Part shown: in pieces, positions 38,061 through 46,819 of the stretch | Layout: each line of letters starts with the position of its first letter | Position numbering within the stretch: position 1 is the first letter of the stretch | Assembly: GCF_003051005.1 (NCBI RefSeq) | Contig: NZ_QAOW01000002.1 | Coordinates: 372,001-436,000 of the forward strand | Direction of reading: 5' to 3' | Source: Rhodococcus sp. OK519 | Lineage (GTDB): Bacteria; Actinomycetota; Actinomycetes; Mycobacteriales; Mycobacteriaceae | DNA: 64,000 nt | Translations under genes and position numbers: made by a program | The notes under the pieces: model-generated | Seen by the model: only the letters and a program-made list of their open reading frames with translations | Told to the model about the DNA's origin: nothing | Database searches by the model: none

Positions 38061-39602
38061 ATGACCTCGAGTCTGGACGTGACCACTACCGACGGCGTCG
38101 TCCGGGGACGCCGGATCGGCGACCTGCTGACCTGGCGCGGAATCCCCTTCGCAGCCCCGCCAATCGGGCCGCTGCGGCTACGGGCACCGCAACCGGTGGA
38201 GCCGTGGGCGGGCATCCACGACGGCACCGAGTTCGGCGCCGCCGCTCCGCAGTCACGAATGGGTACCACGCTGCGCCCCGGCAAGTACCAGCCGATCTCG
38301 GAGGATTGCCTCACACTCAACGTGCTCGCCCCGTCCGCACCGAGCACGACGCCGCGACCGGTGATGGTGTTCATCCACGGCGGCGCTTTCGTCCTGGGCA
38401 CCACCGCGATGGGCATCTACCGCGGAGACCGATTGGCCCGCCGTGGCGACGTCGTGTACGTGTCCGTGAACTACCGTCTGGGCGCACTCGGCTACCTCGA
38501 TTTCACCGAGTTCTCGTCCGCCGATCGGCCGTTCGACTCCAATCTCGGTCTGCGTGACCAGGTTGCCGCACTGCGCTGGATCCAGCGCAACATCGCTGCC
38601 TTCGGCGGCGACCCGGACAATGTCACCATCTTCGGCGAGTCGGCGGGCGGCACGTCGGTCACCACACTGATGGCGACGCCGGCGGCACAGGGCCTGTTCG
38701 CACGCGCAATCGCCGAGAGTTCGGCCCCCACTCTGGTGGGCGACGCGCCCCGGGCGCGCCAGTGGGCACGGCAGTTCCTGACGCTGCTCGGGTGCGACGA
38801 CACGACCGATGCGGCGCGTGCACTGGACGCCGCCACCCCGGCCGAGCTCGGCAAGGCCGGAAGCAGGTTGGGCGCAAAGGTTCTCGCCGAAACTCCGGGA
38901 CTCCACCCCTTCGGGCCCGTCGTGGACGGCGACTACCTGCCCGTCGAGCCTCTGCGGGCGTTCACCGACGGAACCGCGCACCGGGTGCCGCTGATCATCG
39001 GCACCAATGCCCGCGAGGGCACGCTCTTTCCCAAGGTGCTCGACGGCCTGCCCACCAACGCGGCCCGCATCGACGCGATGTTCGCCCTCACCGACCCCGA
39101 CGCACGGGACCGCGTCGTCGCCGCGTATCCCGGCTATCCGGGTCCGATCGCAGCGATCGAGCTGGGCGGCGATCTGACATTCTGGAGGCCGTCGGTCGAC
39201 ATCGCCGACGCCCATTCCGTCCATGCTCCCACCTACAGCTACCGCTACGATTTCGCACCGCGCCTGCTGCATCGACTGGGGCTGGGAGCCACCCATGCCT
39301 TCGAGTTGTTCGCGGTGTTCGGCTACGGCGATTCTGCGGCGGGACGGGCGCTCACAGCTTCCGGTGGCCGACGCGGGATGCGGGCGGTCACCGACCGGGT
39401 ACAGGAGAACTGGATCTCGTTCGCCCGCAACGGCGTACCGGAGCCGTGGTGGCCTCGGTACGATATCGACAACCGGCGCACCCTGCTGTTCGACGTACCT
39501 ACCCGCGTCGAGCGAGACCCGGGACGGGAACGTCGAGTGGCGTGGTCCGGGTATCGCGGATACCTGGGAGACGGCACCGTCGACGCCGAACGACAGCAGT
39601 GA
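38061..39602 (+). CDS. Type B carboxylesterase, copy 1
   Basis: 513 residues from ATG 38061. WRGIPFAAPPIGPLRL, EDCLTLNV, VMVFIHGGAF (oxyanion hole), nucleophile elbow GESAGGTSV (Ser near residue 201), catalytic Glu in GTNAREGTLFP, and His in ATHAFELFAVFG. Hydrolyses carboxylic esters, cytoplasmic (no signal peptide). The GTG start of copy 2 lies within its stop codon (39599-39602), and the two proteins are clearly alike through their full length. Confidence 0.93.
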   Translation: MTSSLDVTTTDGVVRGRRIGDLLTWRGIPFAAPPIGPLRLRAPQPVEPWAGIHDGTEFGAAAPQSRMGTTLRPGKYQPISEDCLTLNVLAPSAPSTTPRPVMVFIHGGAFVLGTTAMGIYRGDRLARRGDVVYVSVNYRLGALGYLDFTEFSSADRPFDSNLGLRDQVAALRWIQRNIAAFGGDPDNVTIFGESAGGTSVTTLMATPAAQGLFARAIAESSAPTLVGDAPRARQWARQFLTLLGCDDTTDAARALDAATPAELGKAGSRLGAKVLAETPGLHPFGPVVDGDYLPVEPLRAFTDGTAHRVPLIIGTNAREGTLFPKVLDGLPTNAARIDAMFALTDPDARDRVVAAYPGYPGPIAAIELGGDLTFWRPSVDIADAHSVHAPTYSYRYDFAPRLLHRLGLGATHAFELFAVFGYGDSAAGRALTASGGRRGMRAVTDRVQENWISFARNGVPEPWWPRYDIDNRRTLLFDVPTRVERDPGRERRVAWSGYRGYLGDGTVDAERQQ

Positions 39603-41074
39603 CCGGCGACAGCACGGACGTCGTCCTCACCGACGGAACGGTCCGGGGTCGGCGTCTCCCGGACCTGCTGTCGTGGCGCGGAATCCCCTACGCCGCACCG
39701 CCGATCGGTAGACTGCGGCTGCGGGCACCGGAGCCGGTCACGCCGTGGACAGGTATCCGTGACGCCGTCGAGTTCGGGCCCCCGGCACCGCAACAACGCC
39801 GGTCCGGTGACGAGGACTGCCTCACGCTCAACGTCCTTCGTCCGGCCGAACCGAGCAGCACCGCCCGCCCCGTCATGGTCTACATCCACGGCGGAGCGCA
39901 CACGGCCGGGACGTCGTCGGATCCGCTCTACAGCGGAGCCTCCCTCGTCCGCCGCGGCGACGTCGTGTTCGTCTCGCTCAACTACCGGCTCGGCGCGCTC
40001 GGCTACCTCGACTTCCGCGAGTTCTCCACGGCAGAGCGTCCTTTCGATGTCAATCTGGGCCTGCGCGACCAGATCGCCGCGCTCGAGTGGGTGCAGCGGA
40101 ACATCGCGGCCTTCGGTGGGGATCCGTCGAACGTCACACTGTTCGGCGAATCGGCCGGTGCGGACGCGGTGGTGACGCTGATGTGCACCCCGGCGGCACA
40201 GGGACTGTTCGCCCGCGCCATCGCCCAGAGCCCGCCGCCCGCCACCTCCAACGGCGGTGAACTGGCAGCCCTGTGGGCCCGCGAGTTCCTCGATATCGCG
40301 GGGGTGTCGCGCGCGGACGCCGCCCACTACCTCGCATCCGCGAGCCCGGACGTGCTCGTGCGGGCCGCGACGACGCTCAGCGCGCGCGGCGCCGACGAGG
40401 CCCCCGGCGTCCGGCCGTTCGCCCCGGTCGCCGACGGCGACCTGCTTCCGCAGCACCCCCTCGACGCGTTCGAGGCGGGCGCCCAGCATCGGGTGCCGCT
40501 GATCATCGGCACCAACGCGGAGGAGGGTCGGATCTTCCCGAGGATGCTCGACATCCTGCCGACGAACCGCACCCGGATCGCGACGATGTTCGAGGGCACG
40601 GACCCGGCGATCGTGGAGCGCGTGATCGCGTCGTATCCGGGCTATCCGAGGCGGCGGGCGGCGGCGGACCTCGGCGGGGACGTCGTGTTCTGGGAGCCGT
40701 CGCTGCGGTGTGCGCACGCGCACACCCGACACAGCGACACCTACATGTACCGGTACGACTTCGCGCCGCGGCTGATGCGGCTCATCGGTCTGGGCGCCAC
40801 GCACGCCACCGAGTTGTTCCCCGTGTTCGGCACCCGCGGGCTCACGACCGGGACGATGACGGCGCTCGGCGGGCGGCGGGCACTGCGCACGGTGTCCGAC
40901 ACGATGCAGGGCCACTGGCTCGCGTTCGCCCGCGGCGGGCGTCCGCTCGAGACCTGGCCGCACTACTCGCTCGAGCGACGCGACACCTTGATCATCGACG
41001 AGGTCTGCCGGGTCGAATCCGATCCGCTACGGACTCGCCGCGAGGCGTGGCGCGGATACCGGCACCGCCATTAG
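39599..41074 (+). CDS. Type B carboxylesterase, copy 2
   Basis: 491 residues. GTG 39599 overlaps the TGA of copy 1. WRGIPYAAPPIGRLRL, DEDCLTLNV, VMVYIHGGAH, GESAGADAV (nucleophile Ser), GTNAEEGRIFP (Glu) and ATHATELFPVFG (His) correspond one-to-one with copy 1, so the genes arose by tandem duplication. A few active-site neighbours differ (TSV to DAV, AF to AH), which could shift substrate range. Same operon as copy 1. Confidence 0.93.
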   Translation: MTGDSTDVVLTDGTVRGRRLPDLLSWRGIPYAAPPIGRLRLRAPEPVTPWTGIRDAVEFGPPAPQQRRSGDEDCLTLNVLRPAEPSSTARPVMVYIHGGAHTAGTSSDPLYSGASLVRRGDVVFVSLNYRLGALGYLDFREFSTAERPFDVNLGLRDQIAALEWVQRNIAAFGGDPSNVTLFGESAGADAVVTLMCTPAAQGLFARAIAQSPPPATSNGGELAALWAREFLDIAGVSRADAAHYLASASPDVLVRAATTLSARGADEAPGVRPFAPVADGDLLPQHPLDAFEAGAQHRVPLIIGTNAEEGRIFPRMLDILPTNRTRIATMFEGTDPAIVERVIASYPGYPRRRAAADLGGDVVFWEPSLRCAHAHTRHSDTYMYRYDFAPRLMRLIGLGATHATELFPVFGTRGLTTGTMTALGGRRALRTVSDTMQGHWLAFARGGRPLETWPHYSLERRDTLIIDEVCRVESDPLRTRREAWRGYRHRH

Positions 41075-41132
41075 TTCCCCCATCCGCTACCGTTGCGGGT
41101 TGCAACCAATATTCAGGCTGTGGGAGACCTCG

Positions 41133-41573
41133 ATGGCGATGCTCGATCTGCGTCTGGGCGGCGATGGATGGGCCGCCCAGTTGACGCGTTTCGCCCTCGT
41201 CGGCGGATCCAGCAACGTTCTGTACGCGCTGTCGTTCGTCGCCCTCGACGCGTACGGCACATTGCTCGCGAACGCCGTGGGCGTCATCACCAGCACCGTG
41301 CTGGCCAACGAACTGCATCGTCGACGCACGTTCCGCGCCGCAGACCGAGTGCCGTGGTTCGCTGCCCAGTGGGAGGGCGGCGCGCTTGCCCTCGTCGGCC
41401 TGCTGATCAGTTCCCTGGCCCTCGCCGCGCTGCACTTCTTCCTGCCCGGCTCGACGGACCTGGTGTCGATCGCACTGGTCATCGCGGTCAGCGGCGTCGT
41501 CGGCGGCCTGCGGTTCATCGCCCTCCGTGGCTGGGTGTTCGGACGCCGCGACCCGCTACTTCAGAAGTCGTGA
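41133..41573 (+). CDS. GtrA-like small membrane protein
   Basis: 146 residues from ATG 41133 (MAMLDLRLGGDGWAAQLT), GGGAG upstream; a TTG at 41100 is less likely. Four transmembrane helices: FALVGGSSNVLYALSFVAL, LLANAVGVITSTVLANE, GALALVGLLISSLALAAL and IALVIAVSGVVGGLRFIAL. GtrA proteins assist transfer of undecaprenyl-linked sugars across the membrane or glycan modification. It starts 58 bp after the esterase and ends 18 bases inside the 3' end of the glycosylase gene on the other strand. Confidence 0.82.
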   Translation: MAMLDLRLGGDGWAAQLTRFALVGGSSNVLYALSFVALDAYGTLLANAVGVITSTVLANELHRRRTFRAADRVPWFAAQWEGGALALVGLLISSLALAALHFFLPGSTDLVSIALVIAVSGVVGGLRFIALRGWVFGRRDPLLQKS

Positions 41574-42422
41574 CATCCGCCGGTCGGCAAGGATCTTGCC
41601 GCCGGTCTGGCACGTCGGGCAGTACTGGAACGATCGCTCCGCATACGACACCTCCCGCACCGTGTCCCCACATACCGGGCACGGCATCCCGGTCCGCGCG
41701 TGGACGGTCATGCCGGCCCGCTTCTCGCCCTTGAGTCGGGCTGCCTCCTGTCCCACCGAGCGCGCGACGGCGTCCCCGAGTTGCGTGCGCATCGCGTCGT
41801 ACAGGCGGTCGACCTCGTCCGGTGCCAGCTTGGCCGCCGTCGCGAACGGCGACATCCGCGCCGCGTGCAGGATCTCGTCGGAGTAGGCGTTGCCGATCCC
41901 GGCGAGCATCGACTGGTCCACGAGTGCGGTCTTGATCCGGGCAGTGGTGCCCGCGAGGATCTCGCCGAACTGCGGCCGCGTCACCTCGAGCGCATCGGGT
42001 CCGAGCCTGGCGATGCCCGGCACCTCCTGCGGGTCGGCCACCACCCACACCGCGAGGCGCTTCTTGGTGCCGGCCTCGGTCAGATCGAACGCGGGCGTAT
42101 CCGCGTCGGGCGTGAAGAAGTGCACCCGCAGCGCCAGCGGCCCCTTGCCCGGCTTCGGCGGCGCGGGGCTGGGATTGTCTGCCCAGCGCAGCCACCCGCC
42201 GCGGGACAGGTGCGCGATCAGCCACAGCCCGTCGCAGTCCATCGCGAGATGCTTGCCGAACCTGCGTGCGCCGGTGACGTTGCGGCCCTGCAGCGCGCCG
42301 ATCGGCGGATCGAACGTCTTGAGCACACTCAGCGCGGCCACGTCCACGCGGCCCACCACCGCGCCGACGGCATGGTCGCGCAGGAACTGAGCCAGGGCCT
42401 CCACCTCGGGCAGTTCGGGCAT
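41556..42422 (-). CDS. Fpg/Nei family DNA glycosylase
   Basis: 288 residues from ATG 42422. The processed N-terminus PELPEVEAL supplies the catalytic Pro2 and Glu3. FGKHLAMDCD is near the Lys loop, the helix-two-turn-helix is DQSMLAGIGNAYSDEILHAA, and a C-terminal zinc finger has CPVCGDTVREVSYAERSF then YCPTCQTGGK. It removes oxidised bases from DNA and nicks the strand. The helix and finger closely resemble mycobacterial Nei/Fpg-like proteins. Start is certain because the catalytic Pro must follow Met. Confidence 0.93.
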   Translation of the reverse strand: MPELPEVEALAQFLRDHAVGAVVGRVDVAALSVLKTFDPPIGALQGRNVTGARRFGKHLAMDCDGLWLIAHLSRGGWLRWADNPSPAPPKPGKGPLALRVHFFTPDADTPAFDLTEAGTKKRLAVWVVADPQEVPGIARLGPDALEVTRPQFGEILAGTTARIKTALVDQSMLAGIGNAYSDEILHAARMSPFATAAKLAPDEVDRLYDAMRTQLGDAVARSVGQEAARLKGEKRAGMTVHARTGMPCPVCGDTVREVSYAERSFQYCPTCQTGGKILADRRMSRLLK

Positions 42423-42468
42423 GGGGTCAGCGTAAGCGCGGACACCGACGGCCGCGCGCGGATCAGTC

Positions 42469-42496
42469 CCCCGCGCGCGCAATCGTGCGCGCGGGG
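42469..42496. terminator. GC-rich hairpin between glycosylase and cobF
   Basis: CCCCGCGCGC (42469-42478) and GCGCGCGGGG (42487-42496) form a perfect 10-bp stem with an 8-base loop. It lies just downstream of cobF on the minus strand and upstream of the glycosylase start. There is no U-tract, so it could be a Rho-linked terminator or simply GC-rich sequence. Confidence 0.4.
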
Positions 42497-42539
42497 CGCC
42501 ATTTCGCGCGCAGCGTCTCCGCGTTCGACGGCCGCGGGC

Positions 42540-43313
42540 TCAGCGACGGATCAGGTAGATGTCCATGATCCAGCCCTTGCGCTCGCGCAGGTCGGCGCGC
42601 ACGCGGACGATCTCGTCCTCGACCTCGCGCAGCGTGCCGGAGATCAGGACCTCGTCGGGCAGGCCCAGGTAGGCGCCCCACCAGATCTCGGCGTCCTTGT
42701 CCGGGATGTGAGTGAAACTGCACTCGGCGTCGAGCATCACGACGGCGGTGCCGACGCCGTCGGGCAGGCCGTCGCGCAAGCGGCGCCCGGTGGTGATGTG
42801 GACGGGTTCGCCGATGCGGTTGAGCACGATGCGGTGCTGCGCGGCCAGCGACTGGATGCTCGTGACGCCGGGGATCACCGTGTAGCCGAACTCGACGTTG
42901 CCGCGGTCGAGGACGCGTTCGACGATCCGCAGCGTGCTGTCGTAGAGGGACGGGTCACCCCACACCAGGATGGCGCCGACGCCGTCCTCGGCCGCGAACT
43001 TCTCCTCGAACACGTGGGCGCGACGGTCGTGCCAGTCGTCGACGACGGTGCCGTAGTCGGCCTGACCGGAGCCTGCGGAGCGCACAGAAGGCACGTTCGT
43101 CCGATCGCGCGGAGGGTCGACGATGTCGACGATCCGGTAGCCGCGGTCCATGTGCTCGGACAGGATCGTGGTGCGCAGGTCCACCAGCTCCTGCTTCTCG
43201 TCGCCCTTGCCGATGACGAAGAACACGTCGGCCCGGTTCATGGCCTTGACGGCCTGGATCGTCACCTGGTCGGGGTCGCCGGCACCGATGCCGATCACGA
43301 GGAGCTCACGCAT
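42540..43313 (-). CDS. cobF: Precorrin-6A synthase (deacetylating)
   Basis: 257 residues, ATG 43313. SAM-dependent methyltransferase of aerobic cobalamin synthesis that methylates C1 and removes the acetyl group of precorrin-5. Features of the tetrapyrrole methylase fold: [20 protein letters not shown] (the SAM-binding GxGxGDP loop), [24 protein letters not shown] and [13 protein letters not shown]. No other cob genes are near. It is divergent from thyA. Confidence 0.92.
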   Translation of the reverse strand: MRELLVIGIGAGDPDQVTIQAVKAMNRADVFFVIGKGDEKQELVDLRTTILSEHMDRGYRIVDIVDPPRDRTNVPSVRSAGSGQADYGTVVDDWHDRRAHVFEEKFAAEDGVGAILVWGDPSLYDSTLRIVERVLDRGNVEFGYTVIPGVTSIQSLAAQHRIVLNRIGEPVHITTGRRLRDGLPDGVGTAVVMLDAECSFTHIPDKDAEIWWGAYLGLPDEVLISGTLREVEDEIVRVRADLRERKGWIMDIYLIRR

Positions 43314-43359
43314 GGGGCAATTGTCCCGGCAACCGCAGACCCCACATAGACTCGGGTCC

Positions 43360-44154
43360 GTGTACTCGCCGTATGAAGATCTGCTCCGCCTGGTCATGGA
43401 CTCCGGAACCGCGAAGGCGGACCGCACCGGAACCGGGACGCGCAGTGTCTTCGGGCACCAGATGCGCTGGGATCTCGCCGAGGGCTTCCCGATGATCACC
43501 ACCAAGAAGGTGCACCTCAAGTCCATCGTGTACGAGCTGCTGTGGTTCCTGCGCGGCGAGTCCAACGTCAAGTGGCTGCAGGAACACGGCGTCACCATCT
43601 GGGACGAGTGGGCCGACGCGGACGGCGAGCTCGGCCCGGTCTACGGCGTGCAGTGGCGCTCGTGGCCCACGCCGTCGGGCGAGCACATCGATCAGATCAC
43701 CAAGGTCATCGAGACCCTGAAGACCAACCCGGACTCGCGGCGCATCATCGTCTCGGCGTGGAACGTGGCCGACCTCGACGACATGGCACTGCAGCCGTGC
43801 CACGCGTTCTTCCAGTTCTACGTCGCCGACGGCAAGCTCAGCTGCCAGCTGTACCAGCGCAGCGCCGACCTTTTCCTGGGTGTGCCGTTCAACATCGCCA
43901 GCTATGCGCTGCTCACGCACATGGTGGCGCAGCAGGCCGGCCTCGAGGTCGGCGATTTCGTCTGGACCGGCGGCGACTGCCACATCTACGACAACCACGT
44001 CGACCAGGTGACGGAGCAGCTGTCCCGCGAGCCGCTTCCGTACCCGACGCTGAAGCTGAACAAGCGCGACTCGATCTTCGACTACACATTCGAGGACGTC
44101 GAGATCCTCGACTACCGGCACCACCCGGCGATCAAGGCGCCGGTGGCCGTCTGA
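43360..44154 (+). CDS. thyA: Thymidylate synthase
   Basis: 264 residues, GTG 43360 ([16 protein letters not shown]), matching the classical length. It makes dTMP from dUMP using methylene-THF. The folate region is [14 protein letters not shown]; the catalytic Cys is in [40 protein letters not shown] and [14 protein letters not shown] bind dUMP. The TGA stop overlaps the ATG of folA (ATG at 44154). Divergent from cobF, 46 bp away. Confidence 0.98.
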   Translation: MYSPYEDLLRLVMDSGTAKADRTGTGTRSVFGHQMRWDLAEGFPMITTKKVHLKSIVYELLWFLRGESNVKWLQEHGVTIWDEWADADGELGPVYGVQWRSWPTPSGEHIDQITKVIETLKTNPDSRRIIVSAWNVADLDDMALQPCHAFFQFYVADGKLSCQLYQRSADLFLGVPFNIASYALLTHMVAQQAGLEVGDFVWTGGDCHIYDNHVDQVTEQLSREPLPYPTLKLNKRDSIFDYTFEDVEILDYRHHPAIKAPVAV

Positions 44155-44636
44155 TGATCGGCCTGATCTGGGGTCAGACCACGGCGGGCGTCATCGGTCG
44201 CGACAACACCATCCCGTGGCGTGTACCCGAGGACATGGCCCACTTCAAGGACATCACGATGGGCCACCCCGTGGTGATGGGCCGGCTGACGTGGGATTCG
44301 CTGCCGCCGAAGTTCCGCCCGCTGCCCGGACGCCGGAACATCGTCGTCACCCGCCAGGACGGGTGGCACGCGGACGGTGTCGACACCGCGCACGGAATCG
44401 AGCAGGCCCTCACCCTCGTCGGCGACACGGCCTGGGTCATGGGAGGAAGCCAGATCTACACGGCAGCAATGCCGTTCGCCGATCTCCTGTCGGTGACTGA
44501 GATCGACGTGGATGTCGAGGGCGATGCCTTCGCCCCGACGATCGGCGACGAGTGGGTGATCGGCGACGAGGGCGACTGGCGCATCTCCGAGAAGTCGGGG
44601 CTGCGCTACCGATTCCTCACGTACGTGCGCGGCTGA
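44154..44636 (+). CDS. folA: Dihydrofolate reductase
   Basis: 160 residues, ATG 44154 overlapping the thyA stop. It regenerates THF, completing the dTMP cycle. Catalytic Asp lies in IPWRVPEDMAHFKDIT; VVMGRLTWDSLPPKFRPLPGRRN is the NADPH/substrate strand-loop, and AWVMGGSQIYTAA holds the conserved Gly-Gly of the NADPH site. Similar in layout to mycobacterial DfrA. Confidence 0.97.
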   Translation: MIGLIWGQTTAGVIGRDNTIPWRVPEDMAHFKDITMGHPVVMGRLTWDSLPPKFRPLPGRRNIVVTRQDGWHADGVDTAHGIEQALTLVGDTAWVMGGSQIYTAAMPFADLLSVTEIDVDVEGDAFAPTIGDEWVIGDEGDWRISEKSGLRYRFLTYVRG

Positions 44637-44745
44637 CGCCTTCCGGACGGTGGCCGAACCGTTAGGCCGATAACCGGGCCTTCGCGCGCGCGGTGGGTCA
44701 TACTGCGGGTACCACCGTCCCCGCAGGCTCCGGGAGTGACCTTTG

Positions 44746-45072
44746 ATGGACAAGACCTCGCTGACCGCCCTCGCCCGCCAGCAGCTCAAGCTGGCGGCCA
44801 CGTCGTCGAGCGGGCGCAGTTCGCAGACCGTGTACGGGGGCCACCAACGCCACCTGCGTCAGACCGTGATCGCGCTGGGTGCCGGGAAGTCACTGGCCGA
44901 GCACGACAGCCCCGGAGAGGCGACCCTGCTGGTGCTCAGCGGCAAGCTCGCGCTGATCTGCGGCGAGGACTCGTGGAAGGGGTCCACCGGCGACATGCTC
45001 ATCATCCCCGCTGCACGTCACAGCGTCGAAGCGCTCGAGGACGTCGCGTTCCTGCTCACCGTCGCGAAGTAG
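44746..45072 (+). CDS. Small cupin-domain protein
   Basis: 108 residues, ATG 44746. The cupin barrel is LRQTVIALGAGKSLAEHDSPGEATLLVLSGKLALICG and SWKGSTGDMLIIPAARHSVEALEDVAFLLTVA. The usual two cupin His of motif 1 are reduced to AEHDSPGEA, with His in motif 2 (RHSVEA). Likely metal-binding, role unknown. The stop codon lies in the first copy of a 15-bp triple repeat. Confidence 0.85.
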   Translation: MDKTSLTALARQQLKLAATSSSGRSSQTVYGGHQRHLRQTVIALGAGKSLAEHDSPGEATLLVLSGKLALICGEDSWKGSTGDMLIIPAARHSVEALEDVAFLLTVAK

Positions 45073-45110
45073 TCACACCAGAAGTAGTCACACCAGAAGT
45101 AGTCACACCA
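45066..45110. repeat. Three perfect 15-bp tandem repeats
   Basis: The unit GAAGTAGTCACACCA occurs at 45066-45080, 45081-45095 and 45096-45110 without a change. The first copy contains the cupin stop codon (TAG), and the third contains the TGA stop of the TetR gene on the opposite strand. The array therefore occupies the whole gap between two convergent genes. Confidence 0.95.
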
Positions 45111-45717
45111 ACTGAGCGGCAGGAGCCGGGACCCACGCGATCGACAGCAGTCCGTCCACGAAGTCGCGCAACGCGGCGTCACTGGACGTGTCGACGACGC
45201 CCCCGGTCGTGATGAGCGACGCGACCAACCGGAACGCCCACTCACACACGGCCCGCGGGTCGATCGTGGCCAACTGCTCGGCGGTCATCATCCGCTCGAA
45301 CAACGGTGCGAGGTAGTCGGTGCCGCGTTCGATGAACGGCCGGGCACGCATCGTGAACCAGGGCAGGACGACCGCCGGATCGTCGCGAAGCCCCTTCTGC
45401 AGCAGGGCGTGCCGCCGCGCGTAGCCCACCGCGAAGACGACGCAGTCGGTGATCCCGCTGTCCAGTCGATCGCTCTCGAGGAGCACGGGCCGAAGCAGCG
45501 TGAAGAAGTGCGTGATCTCCCGCTGGAACAGCGCCTCGAAGATCTCGGACTGGTCACCGACATATTTGTAGACGGTGGGTCGTGACAGTCCCGCACGCTC
45601 GGCGATCACCGCGTGCAGGCGGGTGCCGTAACCGACGTCGATGAGACATGCCTCTGCCGCATCGAGGATTCGCTCACGAATCGCGATGGGGCTCAGATCT
45701 TGTGCGCGGGACTTCAC
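45103..45717 (-). CDS. TetR-family transcriptional regulator
   Basis: 204 residues, GTG 45717. HTH: IRERILDAAEACLIDVGYGT, LHAVIAERAGLSRPTVYKYVGDQSEIFEALF. The C-terminal ligand domain has a hydrophobic pocket (LLRPVLLESDRLDSG, CEWAFRLVASLITTGG). It is divergent from the diiron oxygenase at 45923, so it probably represses that operon; the AATCTCGG/CCGAGATT inverted repeat lies in between. Confidence 0.9.
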   Translation of the reverse strand: MKSRAQDLSPIAIRERILDAAEACLIDVGYGTRLHAVIAERAGLSRPTVYKYVGDQSEIFEALFQREITHFFTLLRPVLLESDRLDSGITDCVVFAVGYARRHALLQKGLRDDPAVVLPWFTMRARPFIERGTDYLAPLFERMMTAEQLATIDPRAVCEWAFRLVASLITTGGVVDTSSDAALRDFVDGLLSIAWVPAPAAQLV

Positions 45718-45758
45718 GGCAGGGATTCTAACGGCGCCGGCCCGTACCGGCGCGTTGA

Positions 45759-45788
45759 AATCTCGGCGAAATCAGTGTTCCCGAGATT
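45759..45788. promoter_or_regulatory. Candidate TetR operator
   Basis: AATCTCGG (45759-45766) and CCGAGATT (45781-45788) are exact inverted copies 14 bases apart. The site lies between the TetR gene and the diiron oxygenase, just upstream of a good -35. A second palindrome CGCCGG-N6-CCGGCG is at 45735-45752, closer to the TetR start. Confidence 0.5.
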
Positions 45789-45799
45789 CACAGACACCA

Positions 45800-45828
45800 T
45801 TGACCTCCTCGTCGGATGCGCTTACGTT
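45800..45828 (+). promoter_or_regulatory. Candidate sigma-70 promoter of diiron oxygenase operon
   Basis: TTGACC (45800-45805) is followed after 17 bp by TACGTT (45823-45828). It is directed at the diiron oxygenase start at 45923, about 90 bp downstream, and overlaps the end of the TetR operator region. Confidence 0.5.
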
Positions 45829-45922
45829 CGAGGTGATACCGGCAACACGGCGCCGTATCGACGCGGCGCTCGCTCCCACACCCTCACCACCCACGGCGGG
45901 GGTTCACCGAGGAGGGACAGCC

Positions 45923-46819
45923 ATGACACGGACGGTTGGTGCGCCCGATCGGGAAGCGTTCGCGGACAGACTTCTCCGCGGATCGGTCAAACGCTCGTAT
46001 GCCCCGGTCGTCGACATGGACTGGGACGCCCCGCTCGAGGACGGCAAATACTTCCTCCCCCCGGACGTGCTGTCGCTCTACGGCACCCCGATGTGGGACA
46101 CGATGAGTGAGAAACAGCGGATCGAACTGTCCCGACAGGAATCCGCGAACATCCTGAGCGTGGGGATCTGGTTCGAGAACATCCTCAACCAGGCACTGCT
46201 GCGGCATCTGTTGCACAACGATCCCGGCTCCCTCCACACCCGGTACACGCTGACCGAGATGGGCGACGAGTGCCGGCACATGGCAATGTTCGGCCGCGCG
46301 ATCGAACGGATGGGCGCCAAGCCCTACCAGTTGCGGTGGTACCAGGCGGCCGCAGTCAACGTGTTGCCGAAGACATTCCGCGGCACGATGCTGTGGGTCG
46401 CGGCACTGATCGGCGAGGAGATCTTCGATGCGACGCAGCGTCGTGTCGTCGACGATCCGCAACTCCAACCACTGATCGCCCGGCTGATGCGCATCCACGT
46501 CACCGAGGAGGCCCGGCACATCCAGTTCGCCCGCGCCGGCGTCCGGCGGCGGATCGCGGAGACCCATCGACTCGAGAAGCTCTGGGTGGGTGCGGCTCAG
46601 GGACTCGGCGGTCTGCTGCTCGAGCGCCTGTTCACGAATCCCGCGATGTACCAGCGGGCCGGTTTGGATCCGCGCGAGGCCCGACGCCAGGCGCGGGCCA
46701 ACCCGCACTTCCGCGAGAACCAGCGTCGCGGGTTCGCCGACCTCGCCGCCTTCCTCGAGGACACGGGAATGATGCGCCGCACCTCGCGAACGCTGTGGCG
46801 CCGGGCGGGATTCCTGTGA
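45923..46819 (+). CDS. AurF-like diiron oxygenase
   Basis: 298 residues from ATG 45923 (GAGGAGGG upstream); the longer frame to 45641 crosses the promoter. Diiron ligands appear as RQESANILSVGIWFENIL, GDECRHMAMFGRA (ExxH), GEEIFDATQR and TEEARHIQFAR (ExxH). This is the four-helix carboxylate diiron family of N-oxygenases such as AurF. Its substrate is unknown. The next gene, a flavin monooxygenase, overlaps its end (GTGA, 46816-46819), so the two oxygenases are made together. Confidence 0.85.
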   Translation: MTRTVGAPDREAFADRLLRGSVKRSYAPVVDMDWDAPLEDGKYFLPPDVLSLYGTPMWDTMSEKQRIELSRQESANILSVGIWFENILNQALLRHLLHNDPGSLHTRYTLTEMGDECRHMAMFGRAIERMGAKPYQLRWYQAAAVNVLPKTFRGTMLWVAALIGEEIFDATQRRVVDDPQLQPLIARLMRIHVTEEARHIQFARAGVRRRIAETHRLEKLWVGAAQGLGGLLLERLFTNPAMYQRAGLDPREARRQARANPHFRENQRRGFADLAAFLEDTGMMRRTSRTLWRRAGFL

